64,000 nt of DNA from Flavobacteriales bacterium (GCA_016705955.1 JADJKO010000004.1:186001-250000); one strand, 5' to 3'; positions 8,813-18,514 are shown, numbered from the stretch's first letter. Program-made: numbers and translations. The notes: generated by a model not told the origin, from the letters alone.

Positions 8813-11800
8813 CCAACAACACGGTCTCCACTTATGTGGTGGGCACCTTCACGGACAATTGTCCAATCGATATCACCTGCGGCAACACCTACACGGTGAC
8901 CAATTACTGCTACGGCAATACGAGCACCAAGACCTGGACCTTCATCGGCGACAACCCGAATGAGACCCTGACGCTCACCTTCGTCAGCGGCATGATGGCC
9001 CCGGGTGATGTGATCCGCGCATACAGCGGCACGGACAACAGCGGGAACCCGATACCGGGGTTGACCGGCAACTTCTCGGATCTTACCGGTGCAACGGGCA
9101 CTTCGGATGCGAACGAGATCTTCTTGGAGATCGACAGCGATCCGACCGGAAGCTGCCAGGACAATGATCCGTTGGCAAGTTCATGGACCTTCGAGGTGGA
9201 ATGCACCCCGGGTTGCGTGGATCCGGACGGTTCAACCACCTACGACCTGTGTACACAGATGATCACAGTGGAGGTCTTCTTCGAGGGGGATGGTACCAGT
9301 GTGGGCGTCCGTTACATCGTGAACGGCGGTACACCAGTGGATGACCCCGGACCTTACTACGCAAACGACCAGATCGTTCTCGGACCCTTCACCGTCGGCC
9401 AAATCGTGCAGGTATACCTGCTGCATGAGAACGACGGTGCCTGCAACAAGAACCTGGGCACCACCAACATCGTGGCGCCCGTGGGCCAGCCGATCCTGGT
9501 GACCAGTGCCACGCCGGCGACCATCTGCTCCGGGCAGACCAGCGTGTTGAACGCGGTTGCCACCGGTGGTCAAGGACCCATTGCGAACTATGTGTACCAG
9601 ACCTCCACGGGCGGGACCCTGATGAACATGTCAGGTGCTACCGTCCTGTTGGGCGCAGGCGTGGACGATAGTGCCAGCCCACTGACCAGCATCGGCTTTA
9701 CGATGCCCTTCGCGAACGGCAGCCAGACCCAGTTCACGGCCAGTTCCAACGGCCAGATGACCTTGGGTGGTTCGAATGCCTCATTGAACAACTACCTGGC
9801 CACCGGCACGCCGCGTCCGCTGATCACCTGCTGGTGGGATGATCTGCATACCGGTAGCGATGGCTACGTGCAGACCAAACTCTTCGGTAGCCCGGGTAGC
9901 TATATCCGGGTGGTGGAATGGTACGTGCGGGACTACCCCGGTGCCGGCCTGCCGGCCACCATGCTCATGCAAGCCTGGTTGTACCAGAATGGCACGATCG
10001 AGCTCCACTATGGGCCGGCCAGCGCGGTGAGCGACGCCGGAGCATCCATCGGCATCGGAGGTGCCACGTCCGGAGTGTTCCGGAGCATCTCTTCTCCGGC
10101 ACATACGGAAAGCCAAGTGACGGAGAACACCGGCAACAGTGTTTGGCCTGGTGACGGTCGCATCTACCGTTTCCTGACCCCGGAGGTATCAGGTACCACC
10201 TACGCCTGGAGCCCTGCGGGATCCATTTCCGGTGCACCCACCGGCAATACCGTGACGACGACGGCGTTGAGCGGCACGGAGATCTACACGGTATCCGCCA
10301 CGCCTCCCGGTGGTTGCCCGGTGCAAGCGCAAGTGACGGTCACGGTGAACCCACCGATCAGCTCGGCATCCATCACCCCGGACCCGGCGAATGTGTGTAC
10401 GGGTGGAAGCGTGACCTTGACCGCTGTTGCGGATAACGGTGTGCCTCCATTCACCTACCAATGGACCGGACCCGGTGGTCCGGCAGGTACGGCCTCCACA
10501 CAAGTAGCCACTGCGGGCTTGTGGTCGGTGGTCATCACCGACAACTGCCCCGGCGGTACGGCCAACGCCAGCGTGACCGTTGGTTCGGTCGCTCCTCCAA
10601 CGGCCAACATCAGCGCCTCTTCGCCGATCTGCGTGGGTGGTAGCGTGACGCTGACCTGCAACACCAACACGGGCAACCTGTTCGCGTGGACGGGTGCAGC
10701 ACCGGTGGGAGGAAGCACCACACAAGTCGTGACGATCAACAGCCTGACCGCGGCGAACAACGGAACCTACACCGTGGTTGCCAGCAACGGGGGCTGCCCA
10801 TCCGCACCCTTCAACTATGTGCTGAACGTGAACCCGACCCCGTCGATCAGCACCACCACCGCCACACCGAACCCGGTGTGCACCGGAAGCAACACGGTGC
10901 TGAACGTGAATGCGAGCCTGCCCAGCGGGGCCTATTGCACGCCGACCGGCTACTGCGGGTACCCGGATCTCATCACCAACGTGACCTTCGCCGGGATCAA
11001 CCGGAGTTCCACATGTGACGATGCCCTGATAGGATACTCCTACTTCGCTTCGCCCAGTGCCACAGCAACCGCTGGCCTGAGCTATCCCATCAGTGTAACC
11101 ACCGGTGGTGACGTGGAGGGCGCAGCGGTATGGATCGACTACGACAAGAACGGAACCTTCGACGCTGGCGAATTGGTGCTCAATGGATTCCTCGGATCGA
11201 ACCCGGCCACCTACACGGGCAACGTGCTGATCCCACTGTTGGCCCTGAACGGCACGACACGGATGCGTGTACGTTGCACCTACTACGGCGATCCGTCCAC
11301 GAACGGAGCAGGGCCTTGCGGCCCCGTATCCTACGGCGAGACCGAGGATTACAACATCACGATCAGCGGCGGTGCAACACCGTTCACTTACGCTTGGAGC
11401 GGTGGCACCTTCCTGGGTGGCATCACCAACACGCAAAGCGTGACCGCGACGAACGTGACCGTGGCTGGTCCGTACAGTGTGCTGGTGACCAGTGGCGCGG
11501 GTTGCCCAGCTACCGGCTCGGTGCCCGTGAACGTGGGCCAACCTCCTGTGGTGACCTGCGGCTCCTACGGTCCCTATTGCGGATCGGACCCCGATGTGAC
11601 CTTGGGCGGTTCTCCTTCCGGTGGCGCTTGGAGCGGTACCGGTGTGACCGGCAACACCTTCGATCCATCGGCAGGTACCCAATTGCTCACCTATACCTAT
11701 AATGACGGCGTGTGCGAGGTGAGCTGCCAAGTGACCATCACGGTGAACAGCGTGGATACGGACAACGATGGCATCCCGGATTGCGGGGACCTCTGCCCGA

Positions 11801-13278
11801 ACCTGTACGGCCAACCGGGTGATGCCTGCAACGTCGGCTTCGGCTTGGGTACGATCGATGGCTCCTGCAATTGTGTGGTGGCCGGCTGCACCACGGACCT
11901 CACCTTGGTCTTCCAGACCGATGGTGTGAGCAACGTGGGCTGGGAGATCCGCACCCAAGGCAACAACACCTTGGTACACAGCGGCGGCGGCGTCTATCCG
12001 CCGAGCTCGGGCTACAATCTGGGCTTCTGCCTCCCCGATGGCTGCTACTACCTGGTGGTGACCGATGATGGCAATGACGGCTTCACCAGTAATGGCGTGG
12101 AGGGCGGTTATGTCCTGAGCGCGCTGACCAACGGGGCGGGCCGGTTGATCGACAACCGGAACAATTTCCTCTCCGGTGGCACCAGCCAGTTGGCCAACGG
12201 CGAAGGCTTCTGCCTGCCGCGTGGCAACGACCGCCTGATCTACACCAGCTGCGACAAGCTGGACTGGAAGACCAGCCCCTGCGGTGGTGAGTACGTGGTG
12301 GCCGATGACAACGACGACGTGAACGCCACCTACCCGAACGGCGGCGTGGACAACGACCCCAGCAACGATGGTTACCAGATGTGGTGGTACGACCCCAACG
12401 GGGGCTACAGCTTCCGTCGCTTCCAAAACCATTTGACCAACAACGGATTCCCGGCCGGTGCCACCCGCGCCTGCCACTTCAAGCTCAACAGCTGGTTGGG
12501 CAACCAGATGGCGCAGGGCATGCTGTACAACGTGAAGGTGCGCAGCCGCGTGGATGGGAACTGGAGTGCTTGGGGAGCGGCCTGCCGCCTCATGATCGAC
12601 GACGCAGCCGCACAGTGCCCGAGGACCAAGTTGATGGACATCCCGGACAACCCATACCTGAGCTGCGGTCAGACCTTCCCGATCGGAACCTCGGCCGCCA
12701 GTAGGGTCTTCGCCCATCCGGTACGCCGCATGAACAACAACTGCAATTGGGTGAGCGCGAACCGTTACCAGTTCCGCTTCCGCATCCCGGCAGAGCTCAT
12801 CGACATCACGAAGACGAGCGCGGTTGGACAGTACTGGGTGAACGTGAACGCCCCGCTGACCTGTGGCAAGACCTACGAGGTGGATGTGCGGGCCAGCTTC
12901 AATAGCGGCGCCACCTGGTGCAGCGTGAGCGATCCCTATGGGGATGTGTGCCTACTCACCACGGCCAACTGCTTCCAAGAGGGTGGCAACCAGAACATGG
13001 TGTCGGACAACGGTACCAACCTGCGGATGTACCCGAACCCGAACCGCGGCGACCAACTCTACCTGAGCCTGGATGCAGTGGATGAAGGTGTGCAGACCGT
13101 GAGCGTGGACATCTATGACACCTTCGGCAAGCGCGTGAGCGCGCGCACGATCGCGGTGCAGGATGGCTTCATCAACACGGTGCTCGAACTCAACGGTGAA
13201 TTGGCCGGTGGACTGTACATGGTGAACATCACCGCTGGTGGGAAGACCTACACCCAACGACTGGTGATACAGCCGTAA
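8809..13278 (+). CDS. C-terminal half of the giant T9SS protein (CUB-like, Ig/PKD-like, GEVED, type A sorting domain)
   Basis: 1489 aa from a GTG at 8809, but the true sequence continues in this frame from about 8772 as GAGFAVGDIIAISV; the GTG is probably not a real start. In order: a CUB-like domain (9.0-9.2 kb, CGNTYTVTNYCYG ... WTFEVEC), a repeat with the PASAVSDAGASIGIG segment, PKD/Ig-like repeats (10.2-10.8 kb), a GEVED domain (10.9-11.4 kb, WIDYDKNGTFDAGE ... YGETEDYNITI), and a thrombospondin-3-like segment DTDNDGIPDCGDLCPN. A roughly 350-residue C-terminal module is shared with the 39.5-43.5 kb protein. The end is a type A T9SS sorting domain (MYPNPNRGDQLYLSL ... GLYMVNITAGGKTYTQRLVI). 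Role: surface protein, inferred. Confidence 0.9.
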   Translation: MTNNTVSTYVVGTFTDNCPIDITCGNTYTVTNYCYGNTSTKTWTFIGDNPNETLTLTFVSGMMAPGDVIRAYSGTDNSGNPIPGLTGNFSDLTGATGTSDANEIFLEIDSDPTGSCQDNDPLASSWTFEVECTPGCVDPDGSTTYDLCTQMITVEVFFEGDGTSVGVRYIVNGGTPVDDPGPYYANDQIVLGPFTVGQIVQVYLLHENDGACNKNLGTTNIVAPVGQPILVTSATPATICSGQTSVLNAVATGGQGPIANYVYQTSTGGTLMNMSGATVLLGAGVDDSASPLTSIGFTMPFANGSQTQFTASSNGQMTLGGSNASLNNYLATGTPRPLITCWWDDLHTGSDGYVQTKLFGSPGSYIRVVEWYVRDYPGAGLPATMLMQAWLYQNGTIELHYGPASAVSDAGASIGIGGATSGVFRSISSPAHTESQVTENTGNSVWPGDGRIYRFLTPEVSGTTYAWSPAGSISGAPTGNTVTTTALSGTEIYTVSATPPGGCPVQAQVTVTVNPPISSASITPDPANVCTGGSVTLTAVADNGVPPFTYQWTGPGGPAGTASTQVATAGLWSVVITDNCPGGTANASVTVGSVAPPTANISASSPICVGGSVTLTCNTNTGNLFAWTGAAPVGGSTTQVVTINSLTAANNGTYTVVASNGGCPSAPFNYVLNVNPTPSISTTTATPNPVCTGSNTVLNVNASLPSGAYCTPTGYCGYPDLITNVTFAGINRSSTCDDALIGYSYFASPSATATAGLSYPISVTTGGDVEGAAVWIDYDKNGTFDAGELVLNGFLGSNPATYTGNVLIPLLALNGTTRMRVRCTYYGDPSTNGAGPCGPVSYGETEDYNITISGGATPFTYAWSGGTFLGGITNTQSVTATNVTVAGPYSVLVTSGAGCPATGSVPVNVGQPPVVTCGSYGPYCGSDPDVTLGGSPSGGAWSGTGVTGNTFDPSAGTQLLTYTYNDGVCEVSCQVTITVNSVDTDNDGIPDCGDLCPNLYGQPGDACNVGFGLGTIDGSCNCVVAGCTTDLTLVFQTDGVSNVGWEIRTQGNNTLVHSGGGVYPPSSGYNLGFCLPDGCYYLVVTDDGNDGFTSNGVEGGYVLSALTNGAGRLIDNRNNFLSGGTSQLANGEGFCLPRGNDRLIYTSCDKLDWKTSPCGGEYVVADDNDDVNATYPNGGVDNDPSNDGYQMWWYDPNGGYSFRRFQNHLTNNGFPAGATRACHFKLNSWLGNQMAQGMLYNVKVRSRVDGNWSAWGAACRLMIDDAAAQCPRTKLMDIPDNPYLSCGQTFPIGTSAASRVFAHPVRRMNNNCNWVSANRYQFRFRIPAELIDITKTSAVGQYWVNVNAPLTCGKTYEVDVRASFNSGATWCSVSDPYGDVCLLTTANCFQEGGNQNMVSDNGTNLRMYPNPNRGDQLYLSLDAVDEGVQTVSVDIYDTFGKRVSARTIAVQDGFINTVLELNGELAGGLYMVNITAGGKTYTQRLVIQP

Positions 13279-13298
13279 GCGGATCGAACGAAAAGTGG

Positions 13299-13328
13299 AA
13301 GCCCGCTCACCGCAAGGTGGGCGGGCTT
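13299..13328 (+). terminator. Terminator after the giant T9SS gene
   Basis: A 13-bp stem (AAGCCCGCTCACC / GGTGGGCGGGCTT, one G-T pair) has a GCAA loop and lies 20 bp after the stop codon. The following T tract is weak. Confidence 0.8.
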
Positions 13329-13667
13329 CTGCGTGGGTGGCCCTCGGATCGATCGAGCCCCATGTCATCGCCCCACTCAGCCGGTTCCAGGTATGGCTCG
13401 ATCGCATCACGCGGATCGCTTCCGTACAGGATGATCATGCACCAACTTCTACGGATCAGGGACACGATCGCGATCCGCGCGTGCGCTCAGGCCCGGAAGG
13501 CTCAATGGCCATGAAGCTTGCGCCCGACCGAGCGTTGGTCAGTGGGCGATCCACGAGCGGGGATCACAACTACGCATGCACCACTGCGGAATGCGCCGCG
13601 ATCCAGCCCTGAACGGATCGACCGAAGATCGATTCCGAACATCCTTGCGGTTTGCGGGCTCCTGCTT
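13329..13667. other. Intergenic stretch without a recognisable gene
   Basis: 339 bp between the terminator of the giant T9SS gene and the convergent NamZ-like gene. Short open frames exist on the plus strand, but their composition looks random (many Arg/Ser/Pro) and they match no family I know. No repeats or RNA signatures seen. Confidence 0.4.
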
Positions 13668-14900
13668 TCAGTTCTTGAAGTCGTCGTAGAGCAGGTACTT
13701 CTTCCGCATCGTCTTGAATGACTTCAACCCCGGTTCCCACGAAGCGCGGATCGTGTCCTCATCCTCGCCACGCACAATGCGTTCACGCAGATCAGGACCC
13801 CCGGCCAGCTTATCAAAGAACGCATTGAAGAAGGCCGCCTTATCGGCCGTTTCTGCGTAGAACCCGATCAGCCAGTGCAAGCGAAGACGTTTCTCCATCC
13901 GGCTCTGGAATCCACCATAGGCTTGAAGATCCAACCCCGCACATAACCGGCCCTTGTGCGGTGGATCCTTGGCACCGGGCATACTCTTCGGCGTGAAGTG
14001 GAATTGCCCGACGCTGTTACCAGGATAGCCGATGCATTGGAAAGGATGATCGGTGCCGCGACCCACACTCACGATGGTGCCTTCGAAAAGACCGAGCGAT
14101 GGATAGAGATACATGGCCGGGATGTTCGGAAGGTTCGGCGATGGGCGTACAGGTGGCTCATAAAAGGTTGAATGGGTGTATCCCTTGCACGCGATCACGG
14201 TGAGGTCGCATTTGCGCCCGCCCTTCAACCAGCCCTCTCCGTTGATCATCCTTGCGTACTCCCCCACCGTCATCCCATGCACGATCGGCACAGGGTGCAT
14301 ACCGACGAATGATCTGTACGCGGGATCCAGCACCGGCCCATCCACATAGAAACCGTTCGGATCCGGACGATCCAGGACGATCACTTTCTTGCCGTTCTCC
14401 ATCGCCGCTTCCATCACATAGTGCAACGTGCTCATGTAGGTGTAGAAGCGCACGCCCACATCCTGGATATCATAGATCAGGACATCCACATCACTCAATT
14501 GTTCCGGACTTGGCTTGCGGTGCTTCTGGTCGCCGTAAAGTGAAACCACGGGCAAGCCACTCTGCGGATCCTTTCCATCATTCATATGCTCACCCGCATC
14601 CGCATCGCCCCGGAAGCCATGCTCGGGCCCGAACACCTTCACTACATTCACCTTAAGCGTGAGTAGTGAATCGACCAAATGCCTTCCACCGATCATACCG
14701 GTCTGGTTCGTCACCACCGCTACACGTTGACCATGTACTAGTGGGAGGTATACGGCCGTCCGCTCCGCCCCCACCACCACCGTATCCGTGTTGTGCTGGA
14801 TCAGGATCGGCTCCTGTCCTCGTGCGCTTGACGTGATCCCTGCGACCATCAAGGCTGCGGCTATCTTCGGCCACGCCCGCACCTGCTGGCGATCGTTCAT
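13668..14900 (-). CDS. DUF1343 / NamZ-like exo-beta-N-acetylmuramidase
   Basis: 410 aa from the ATG giving MNDRQQVRAWPKIAAALMVAG, a signal peptide ending near SSARGQ; the earlier in-frame start would put 47 odd residues before it. Family features visible: VAVVTNQTG near the N-terminus, FGPEHGFRG with DAGE soon after, YDIQDVGVRFYTYMSTLHY, the LDRPNP-like VLDRPDPNGF, and the C-terminal RGTDHPFQCIGYP. These belong to DUF1343 (PF07075), whose characterised member NamZ releases terminal N-acetylmuramic acid from peptidoglycan fragments. A role in periplasmic cell-wall recycling is inferred. Its start codon overlaps that of the divergent permease gene (shared CATG at 14898-14901), an unusually tight arrangement. 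Confidence 0.88.
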   Translation of the reverse strand: MNDRQQVRAWPKIAAALMVAGITSSARGQEPILIQHNTDTVVVGAERTAVYLPLVHGQRVAVVTNQTGMIGGRHLVDSLLTLKVNVVKVFGPEHGFRGDADAGEHMNDGKDPQSGLPVVSLYGDQKHRKPSPEQLSDVDVLIYDIQDVGVRFYTYMSTLHYVMEAAMENGKKVIVLDRPDPNGFYVDGPVLDPAYRSFVGMHPVPIVHGMTVGEYARMINGEGWLKGGRKCDLTVIACKGYTHSTFYEPPVRPSPNLPNIPAMYLYPSLGLFEGTIVSVGRGTDHPFQCIGYPGNSVGQFHFTPKSMPGAKDPPHKGRLCAGLDLQAYGGFQSRMEKRLRLHWLIGFYAETADKAAFFNAFFDKLAGGPDLRERIVRGEDEDTIRASWEPGLKSFKTMRKKYLLYDDFKN

Positions 14901-16494
14901 GGGTTTCGCGCAATTCATCGCCCGCCGCATCGTGCGCGGATCGGATACAGGTTCCTCGGCGTTCTCACGCCCGATCGTGCTCATCGCGGTGTTGGGTATC
15001 GTGGTAGGCATGGCGGTCATGATCATCACGGTCGGGATCACTCAGGGTTTCCAGCGCGAAGTGCGGGCGAAAGTAACCGGGGCCGGTGCGCACCTGCAGA
15101 TCACGGCCATCGGCCAGACCGATCCGAAGGAGACCATTCGCATTCCCATCGATCAATCGTTCTACCCTTCGTTGGACACGGTACCGGGTGTGGCGCATAT
15201 CCAAGTGTATGCCACCCGCCCCGGCATCATCGAGACGGAGAATGATATCGAGGGGGTTGTCCTGAAGGGCATTGGCGCGGACTACGACACCGATTTCCTG
15301 CGCAAGCACCTCGAAGCTGGCGACCTACCCGCGATCGGGGATACCGCGCGACCCATCGACCTCTTGCTATCGAGCTATCACGCGGATCGCTTGCACATCG
15401 GCGTGGATGATACCATCACCACCTATCTCGTTCGCGGTCGCGATGAGATCCGGCCACGCAAATTCCGAGTTTGCGGGATGTACAAGACCGGCCTCGAACA
15501 GATCGATCACAACCTCGTGTATGTGGACATCGATCACTTGCAGCGTTTCGCGCAATGGGGCTTGAAGGCGGAGATCAGTGTCGGCGAAGTGGAAGATGGC
15601 CGGTACGTCGAACTGCAAGGCTTCGCCTTCGGTGGCGACCACAACTACACCTTCGAGTGGTTGGGGACCGATCTCGAAGGTCCGGGTCCTCATCGCGTGC
15701 AACTCTGGGACTGGCACAACCCGAACTGGAGACCGACCGACTTCGGCCGTGACCCAAAGGATAGCACCTTCACCTTGGTGGTCCACGACGCACAACACCA
15801 TCCCGACACCGCTTGGGTACGCATCATCCCGGATCGCGTCCTCCCCATCACGCACAGCTTGGGCACCGACCAGGTCGTACAGCGCATCCGCGTTGAGCGT
15901 GGTGGCAGCGGTGGTAGCTACAACAAGTACTGCGCCGGTTTCGAGGTCACATTGGACCGCTTCGACGCCCTGATGGCGATGGATGACCTCGTCTACAAGA
16001 AGTTTCTACCGATCGGTCTTCGCTCGTTAAGCGTGCGTGATCGCTTCCCGGAGATCTTCGCTTGGCTTGAACTGTTGGATAAGAACGTGGCGATGATCAT
16101 CGTCCTCATGATCCTTGTGGCGATCATCAACATGACCTCGGCGCTGTTGATCATCATCCTGGAACGTACGAACATGATCGGAACACTGAAAGCCTTGGGC
16201 GCCACGTCATGGTCCATCCAGAAGATCTTCCTGTTGGATGCTGTGTACATCCTCGGCACCGGCATCCTGCTCGGCGACCTGCTCGGCATCGGACTCGCTT
16301 TCCTGCAACAGCACTTCGGCATCGTGAAGCTGCCGGTGGAGACCTACTACGTGGATGTCGTTGCGATCGACATCTCGATCCCTTCCATCGCGCTGCTGAA
16401 CATCGGCACCATGGTCGTGTGCGGGCTGGCCTTGCTCCTGCCCAGTTTGTTGGTCACGCGCATCGCACCAGCAAAGGCAATACGGTTCGCGTAG
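14899..16494 (+). CDS. ABC transporter permease, FtsX/LolC-E family
   Basis: 531 aa. The start at MGFAQFIARR is chosen because Bacteroidota homologues begin with a similar FIARR/FIAKR helix just before TM1 (about residues 25-47, IVLIAVLGIVVGMAVMIITV). A large periplasmic domain (about 48-380) follows, longer than in typical 400-residue LolC/E proteins. Three C-terminal membrane helices then contain the FtsX segment NMTSALLIIILERTNMIGTL and end TRIAPAKAIRFA. By family it would work with a LolD-type ATPase (not in this window) to release lipoproteins from the inner membrane. The divergent start overlaps the NamZ-like gene. Confidence 0.88.
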   Translation: MGFAQFIARRIVRGSDTGSSAFSRPIVLIAVLGIVVGMAVMIITVGITQGFQREVRAKVTGAGAHLQITAIGQTDPKETIRIPIDQSFYPSLDTVPGVAHIQVYATRPGIIETENDIEGVVLKGIGADYDTDFLRKHLEAGDLPAIGDTARPIDLLLSSYHADRLHIGVDDTITTYLVRGRDEIRPRKFRVCGMYKTGLEQIDHNLVYVDIDHLQRFAQWGLKAEISVGEVEDGRYVELQGFAFGGDHNYTFEWLGTDLEGPGPHRVQLWDWHNPNWRPTDFGRDPKDSTFTLVVHDAQHHPDTAWVRIIPDRVLPITHSLGTDQVVQRIRVERGGSGGSYNKYCAGFEVTLDRFDALMAMDDLVYKKFLPIGLRSLSVRDRFPEIFAWLELLDKNVAMIIVLMILVAIINMTSALLIIILERTNMIGTLKALGATSWSIQKIFLLDAVYILGTGILLGDLLGIGLAFLQQHFGIVKLPVETYYVDVVAIDISIPSIALLNIGTMVVCGLALLLPSLLVTRIAPAKAIRFA

Positions 16495-16629
16495 GGGTGG
16501 GCGTCACGCCGGAAACCGACGGAGGAGGCTATCCGGCGTCTTACGAATGCACATGGGTGAGATGCCGGATAACGCTTGCGCGTTTCCGGCAAGACCCCGA
16601 GCGCAGCCGAAGGGTACCTTCGCCGGACA

Positions 16630-17985
16630 ATGAAGATCCACGAGAACATCCTCTCCACCATCGGCAATACGCCCATGGTGCGCTTGAACAAGATCACCAA
16701 GGACGTCGCCGCCACCGTGCTCGCCAAGGTCGAGACCTTCAACCCCGGCAACAGCATCAAGGACCGCATGGCGATCAAGATGATCGAGGACGCGGAGAAG
16801 GCCGGCCTGCTGAAGCCCGGCGGTACCATCATCGAAGGCACCAGCGGCAACACGGGCATGGGCCTCGCCATCGGCGCCATCATCAAAGGCTACAAGTGCA
16901 TCTTCACCACCACCGACAAGCAGAGCCGCGAGAAGGTGGACATCCTCCGCGCGTTCGGTGCGGAAGTGATCGTGTGCCCCACGAACGTGGATCCCGAGGA
17001 TCCCCGCTCCTACTACTCCGTCTCTTCACGCTTGGTGAACGAAACGCCGAACAGTTGGAAGGCGAACCAGTACGACAATCCGAGCAATGCGCAGGCGCAT
17101 TACGAGAGCACCGGCCCGGAGATCTGGGAACAGACCAGTGGCAAGGTGGATCACTTGGTTGTCGGTGTAGGCACCGGCGGAACGATCAGTGGCACCGCGA
17201 AATACCTGAAGGAGAAGAACCCCAAATTGAAAGTGTGGGGCATTGACACCTACGGCTCGGTGTTCAAGAAGTTGAAGGAGACCGGCATCTTCGACAAGAA
17301 CGAGATCTACCCCTACATCACGGAAGGCATCGGCGAGGACTTCGTGCCGCAGAACGTGGACATGGACCTGATCGATCACTTCGAGAAGGTCACCGACCGC
17401 GACGCCGCCATCTTCACACGGAAGATCGTGAAGGACGAAGGCATTTTCGTGGGCAATAGCGCGGGCAGCGCGATGGCGGGCCTGCTACAGTTGAAGGACA
17501 ATTTCAAGAAGGGCGAAGTGGTGGTGGTGATCTTCCACGACCACGGCACGCGCTACGTGGGCAAGATGTTCAACGACGACTGGATGCGCGAGCGCGGCTT
17601 CCTCGTGGAAGAGAAACCGACCGCCGGTGATCTGCTCAAAGGCAAGGATCTGCAACTGCTCAGCGTGGAAGCCGACGAGCCCGTGCTCAACGCCATCGAT
17701 ATCATGCGCAAGCACAACATCGATCAGCTGCCGGTCTTTGAAAGCGGCAAGCCGGTTGGCACCATCACCGATGCGCGACTATTCGACGCTATCCTGGAGG
17801 ATGCCGAAGTGCGCCACCAGAAGGCCCGCGTTGTGATGGGCCCCGCGCTGCCTGTGATCGGCCTGGATGCGACATTGGAGGATGTGGCCAAACGCCTTGG
17901 TAACGGTAGCCCTGCTGTGCTCGTGGAACAGATGAACGGCTATGGGATCATCACCAAGCAGGATATCATCGGGAAGTTGAAGTAG
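16630..17985 (+). CDS. cbs: Cystathionine beta-synthase (PLP enzyme with CBS domains)
   Basis: 451 aa. It condenses serine (or O-acetylserine) with homocysteine or sulfide. Start MKIHENILSTIGNTP; the 18 codons upstream in frame have no family resemblance. The PLP lysine is K44 in NPGNSIKDR; the substrate loop EGTSGNTGMGLA and phosphate-binding GTGGTISG are present. The last 130 residues form a paired CBS regulatory module (LLSVEADEPVLNAIDIM ... VIGLDATLEDVAKRL). The C-terminus QDIIGKLK and its stop are duplicated almost exactly 529 bp downstream (18485-18514). The original neighbour was probably the GH25 gene, whose ATG directly follows that second copy. Confidence 0.93.
   Translation: MKIHENILSTIGNTPMVRLNKITKDVAATVLAKVETFNPGNSIKDRMAIKMIEDAEKAGLLKPGGTIIEGTSGNTGMGLAIGAIIKGYKCIFTTTDKQSREKVDILRAFGAEVIVCPTNVDPEDPRSYYSVSSRLVNETPNSWKANQYDNPSNAQAHYESTGPEIWEQTSGKVDHLVVGVGTGGTISGTAKYLKEKNPKLKVWGIDTYGSVFKKLKETGIFDKNEIYPYITEGIGEDFVPQNVDMDLIDHFEKVTDRDAAIFTRKIVKDEGIFVGNSAGSAMAGLLQLKDNFKKGEVVVVIFHDHGTRYVGKMFNDDWMRERGFLVEEKPTAGDLLKGKDLQLLSVEADEPVLNAIDIMRKHNIDQLPVFESGKPVGTITDARLFDAILEDAEVRHQKARVVMGPALPVIGLDATLEDVAKRLGNGSPAVLVEQMNGYGIITKQDIIGKLK
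17956..17985 (+). repeat. Direct repeat copy 1 (3' end of cbs)
   Basis: The last 30 nt of cbs, matching 18485-18514 at 28 of 30 positions. Together the copies bracket the DUF4160/DUF2442 module. Confidence 0.9.
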
Positions 17986-17998
17986 GCAATACACGCGG

Positions 17999-18220
17999 AT
18001 GCCTGAACTCCGCTTCTGCCACACGGCACTTTACGCGGAATACCAAGGCCAGAGTGCAGAATTCGACATTCGCACATTGGAGTTGATCGCTGGTAGCCTA
18101 CCGTCTCGCGCCCATGCCCTTGTGCTTGAGTGGGCAGCGATGCACCGCGCGGAGCTCCTTGAGAATTGGCGAAAGACCTCCGTTCCCGAGCCTCTGTCAC
18201 CTATCGCCCCATTACCTTAG
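17999..18220 (+). pseudogene. DUF4160 family protein, N-terminally shortened
   Basis: 73 aa. Its C-terminal two thirds (FDIRTLELIAGSLPSRAHAL, then LVLEWAAMHRAELLENW) match the conserved end of DUF4160 proteins. Family members normally start with an additional segment of about 20-25 residues including a PPHFH motif, which is absent; here MPELRFCHTALYAEY leads straight into the conserved part. It may be a truncated remnant or an unusual short variant. It lies 4 bp upstream of a DUF2442 gene, its usual partner; such pairs are often listed as toxin-antitoxin-like, though the biochemical function is not established. Confidence 0.7.
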
Positions 18221-18224
18221 CCAT

Positions 18225-18473
18225 ATGAATAGGGTGACGCAAGTTGAGGTACTGTCGGGTCTCCGATTGAAAGTGACCTTCGCCGATGGCCTCACCGCTG
18301 ATATCAATATGGAGCCATACATCGGCAAGGGATTCACCGCCGAGTTGTTGGTTCCAGAGCGGTTCGCTGAAGTCACCACTGAATCTGGCGGAGGCATCGC
18401 TTGGCCGAATGGCTTCGACGCCTGCCCGGAATTCCTACGCGAACTCGCGGAGAACAAGCAAGCCGCTGCGTGA
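18225..18473 (+). CDS. DUF2442 domain protein
   Basis: 82 aa. The start is the ATG giving MNRVTQVEVLSGLRLKVTFADG. The conserved 'L-v-F-DG' opening and the closing GGIAWPNGFDACPEFL match DUF2442, commonly encoded directly after DUF4160. Function unknown; the pairing and small size suggest a toxin-antitoxin-like or regulatory role (inference). The two genes are enclosed by a 30-bp duplication of the cbs end, so they look like a recently acquired cassette. Confidence 0.85.
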   Translation: MNRVTQVEVLSGLRLKVTFADGLTADINMEPYIGKGFTAELLVPERFAEVTTESGGGIAWPNGFDACPEFLRELAENKQAAA

Positions 18474-18484
18474 TCTATTCAAGG

Positions 18485-18514
18485 AAGCAGGACATCATTG
18501 GGAAGTTGAAGTAG
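18485..18514 (+). repeat. Direct repeat copy 2 (duplicate of cbs 3' end)
   Basis: AAGCAGGACATCATTGGGAA continuing to GTAG; 28 of 30 positions match the end of cbs at 17956-17985. The GH25 start codon follows immediately. Confidence 0.9.

Noticed and set aside
10189..12717. 842-codon open frame on the minus strand inside the giant T9SS gene
   Set aside because: Rich in Val/Ala/Gly/His/Arg without domains; it is the mirror of a GC-rich, strongly codon-biased gene on the plus strand.
13295..13612. 105-codon plus-strand frame after the giant T9SS gene
   Set aside because: It starts inside the terminator hairpin, has no recognisable features and looks random.
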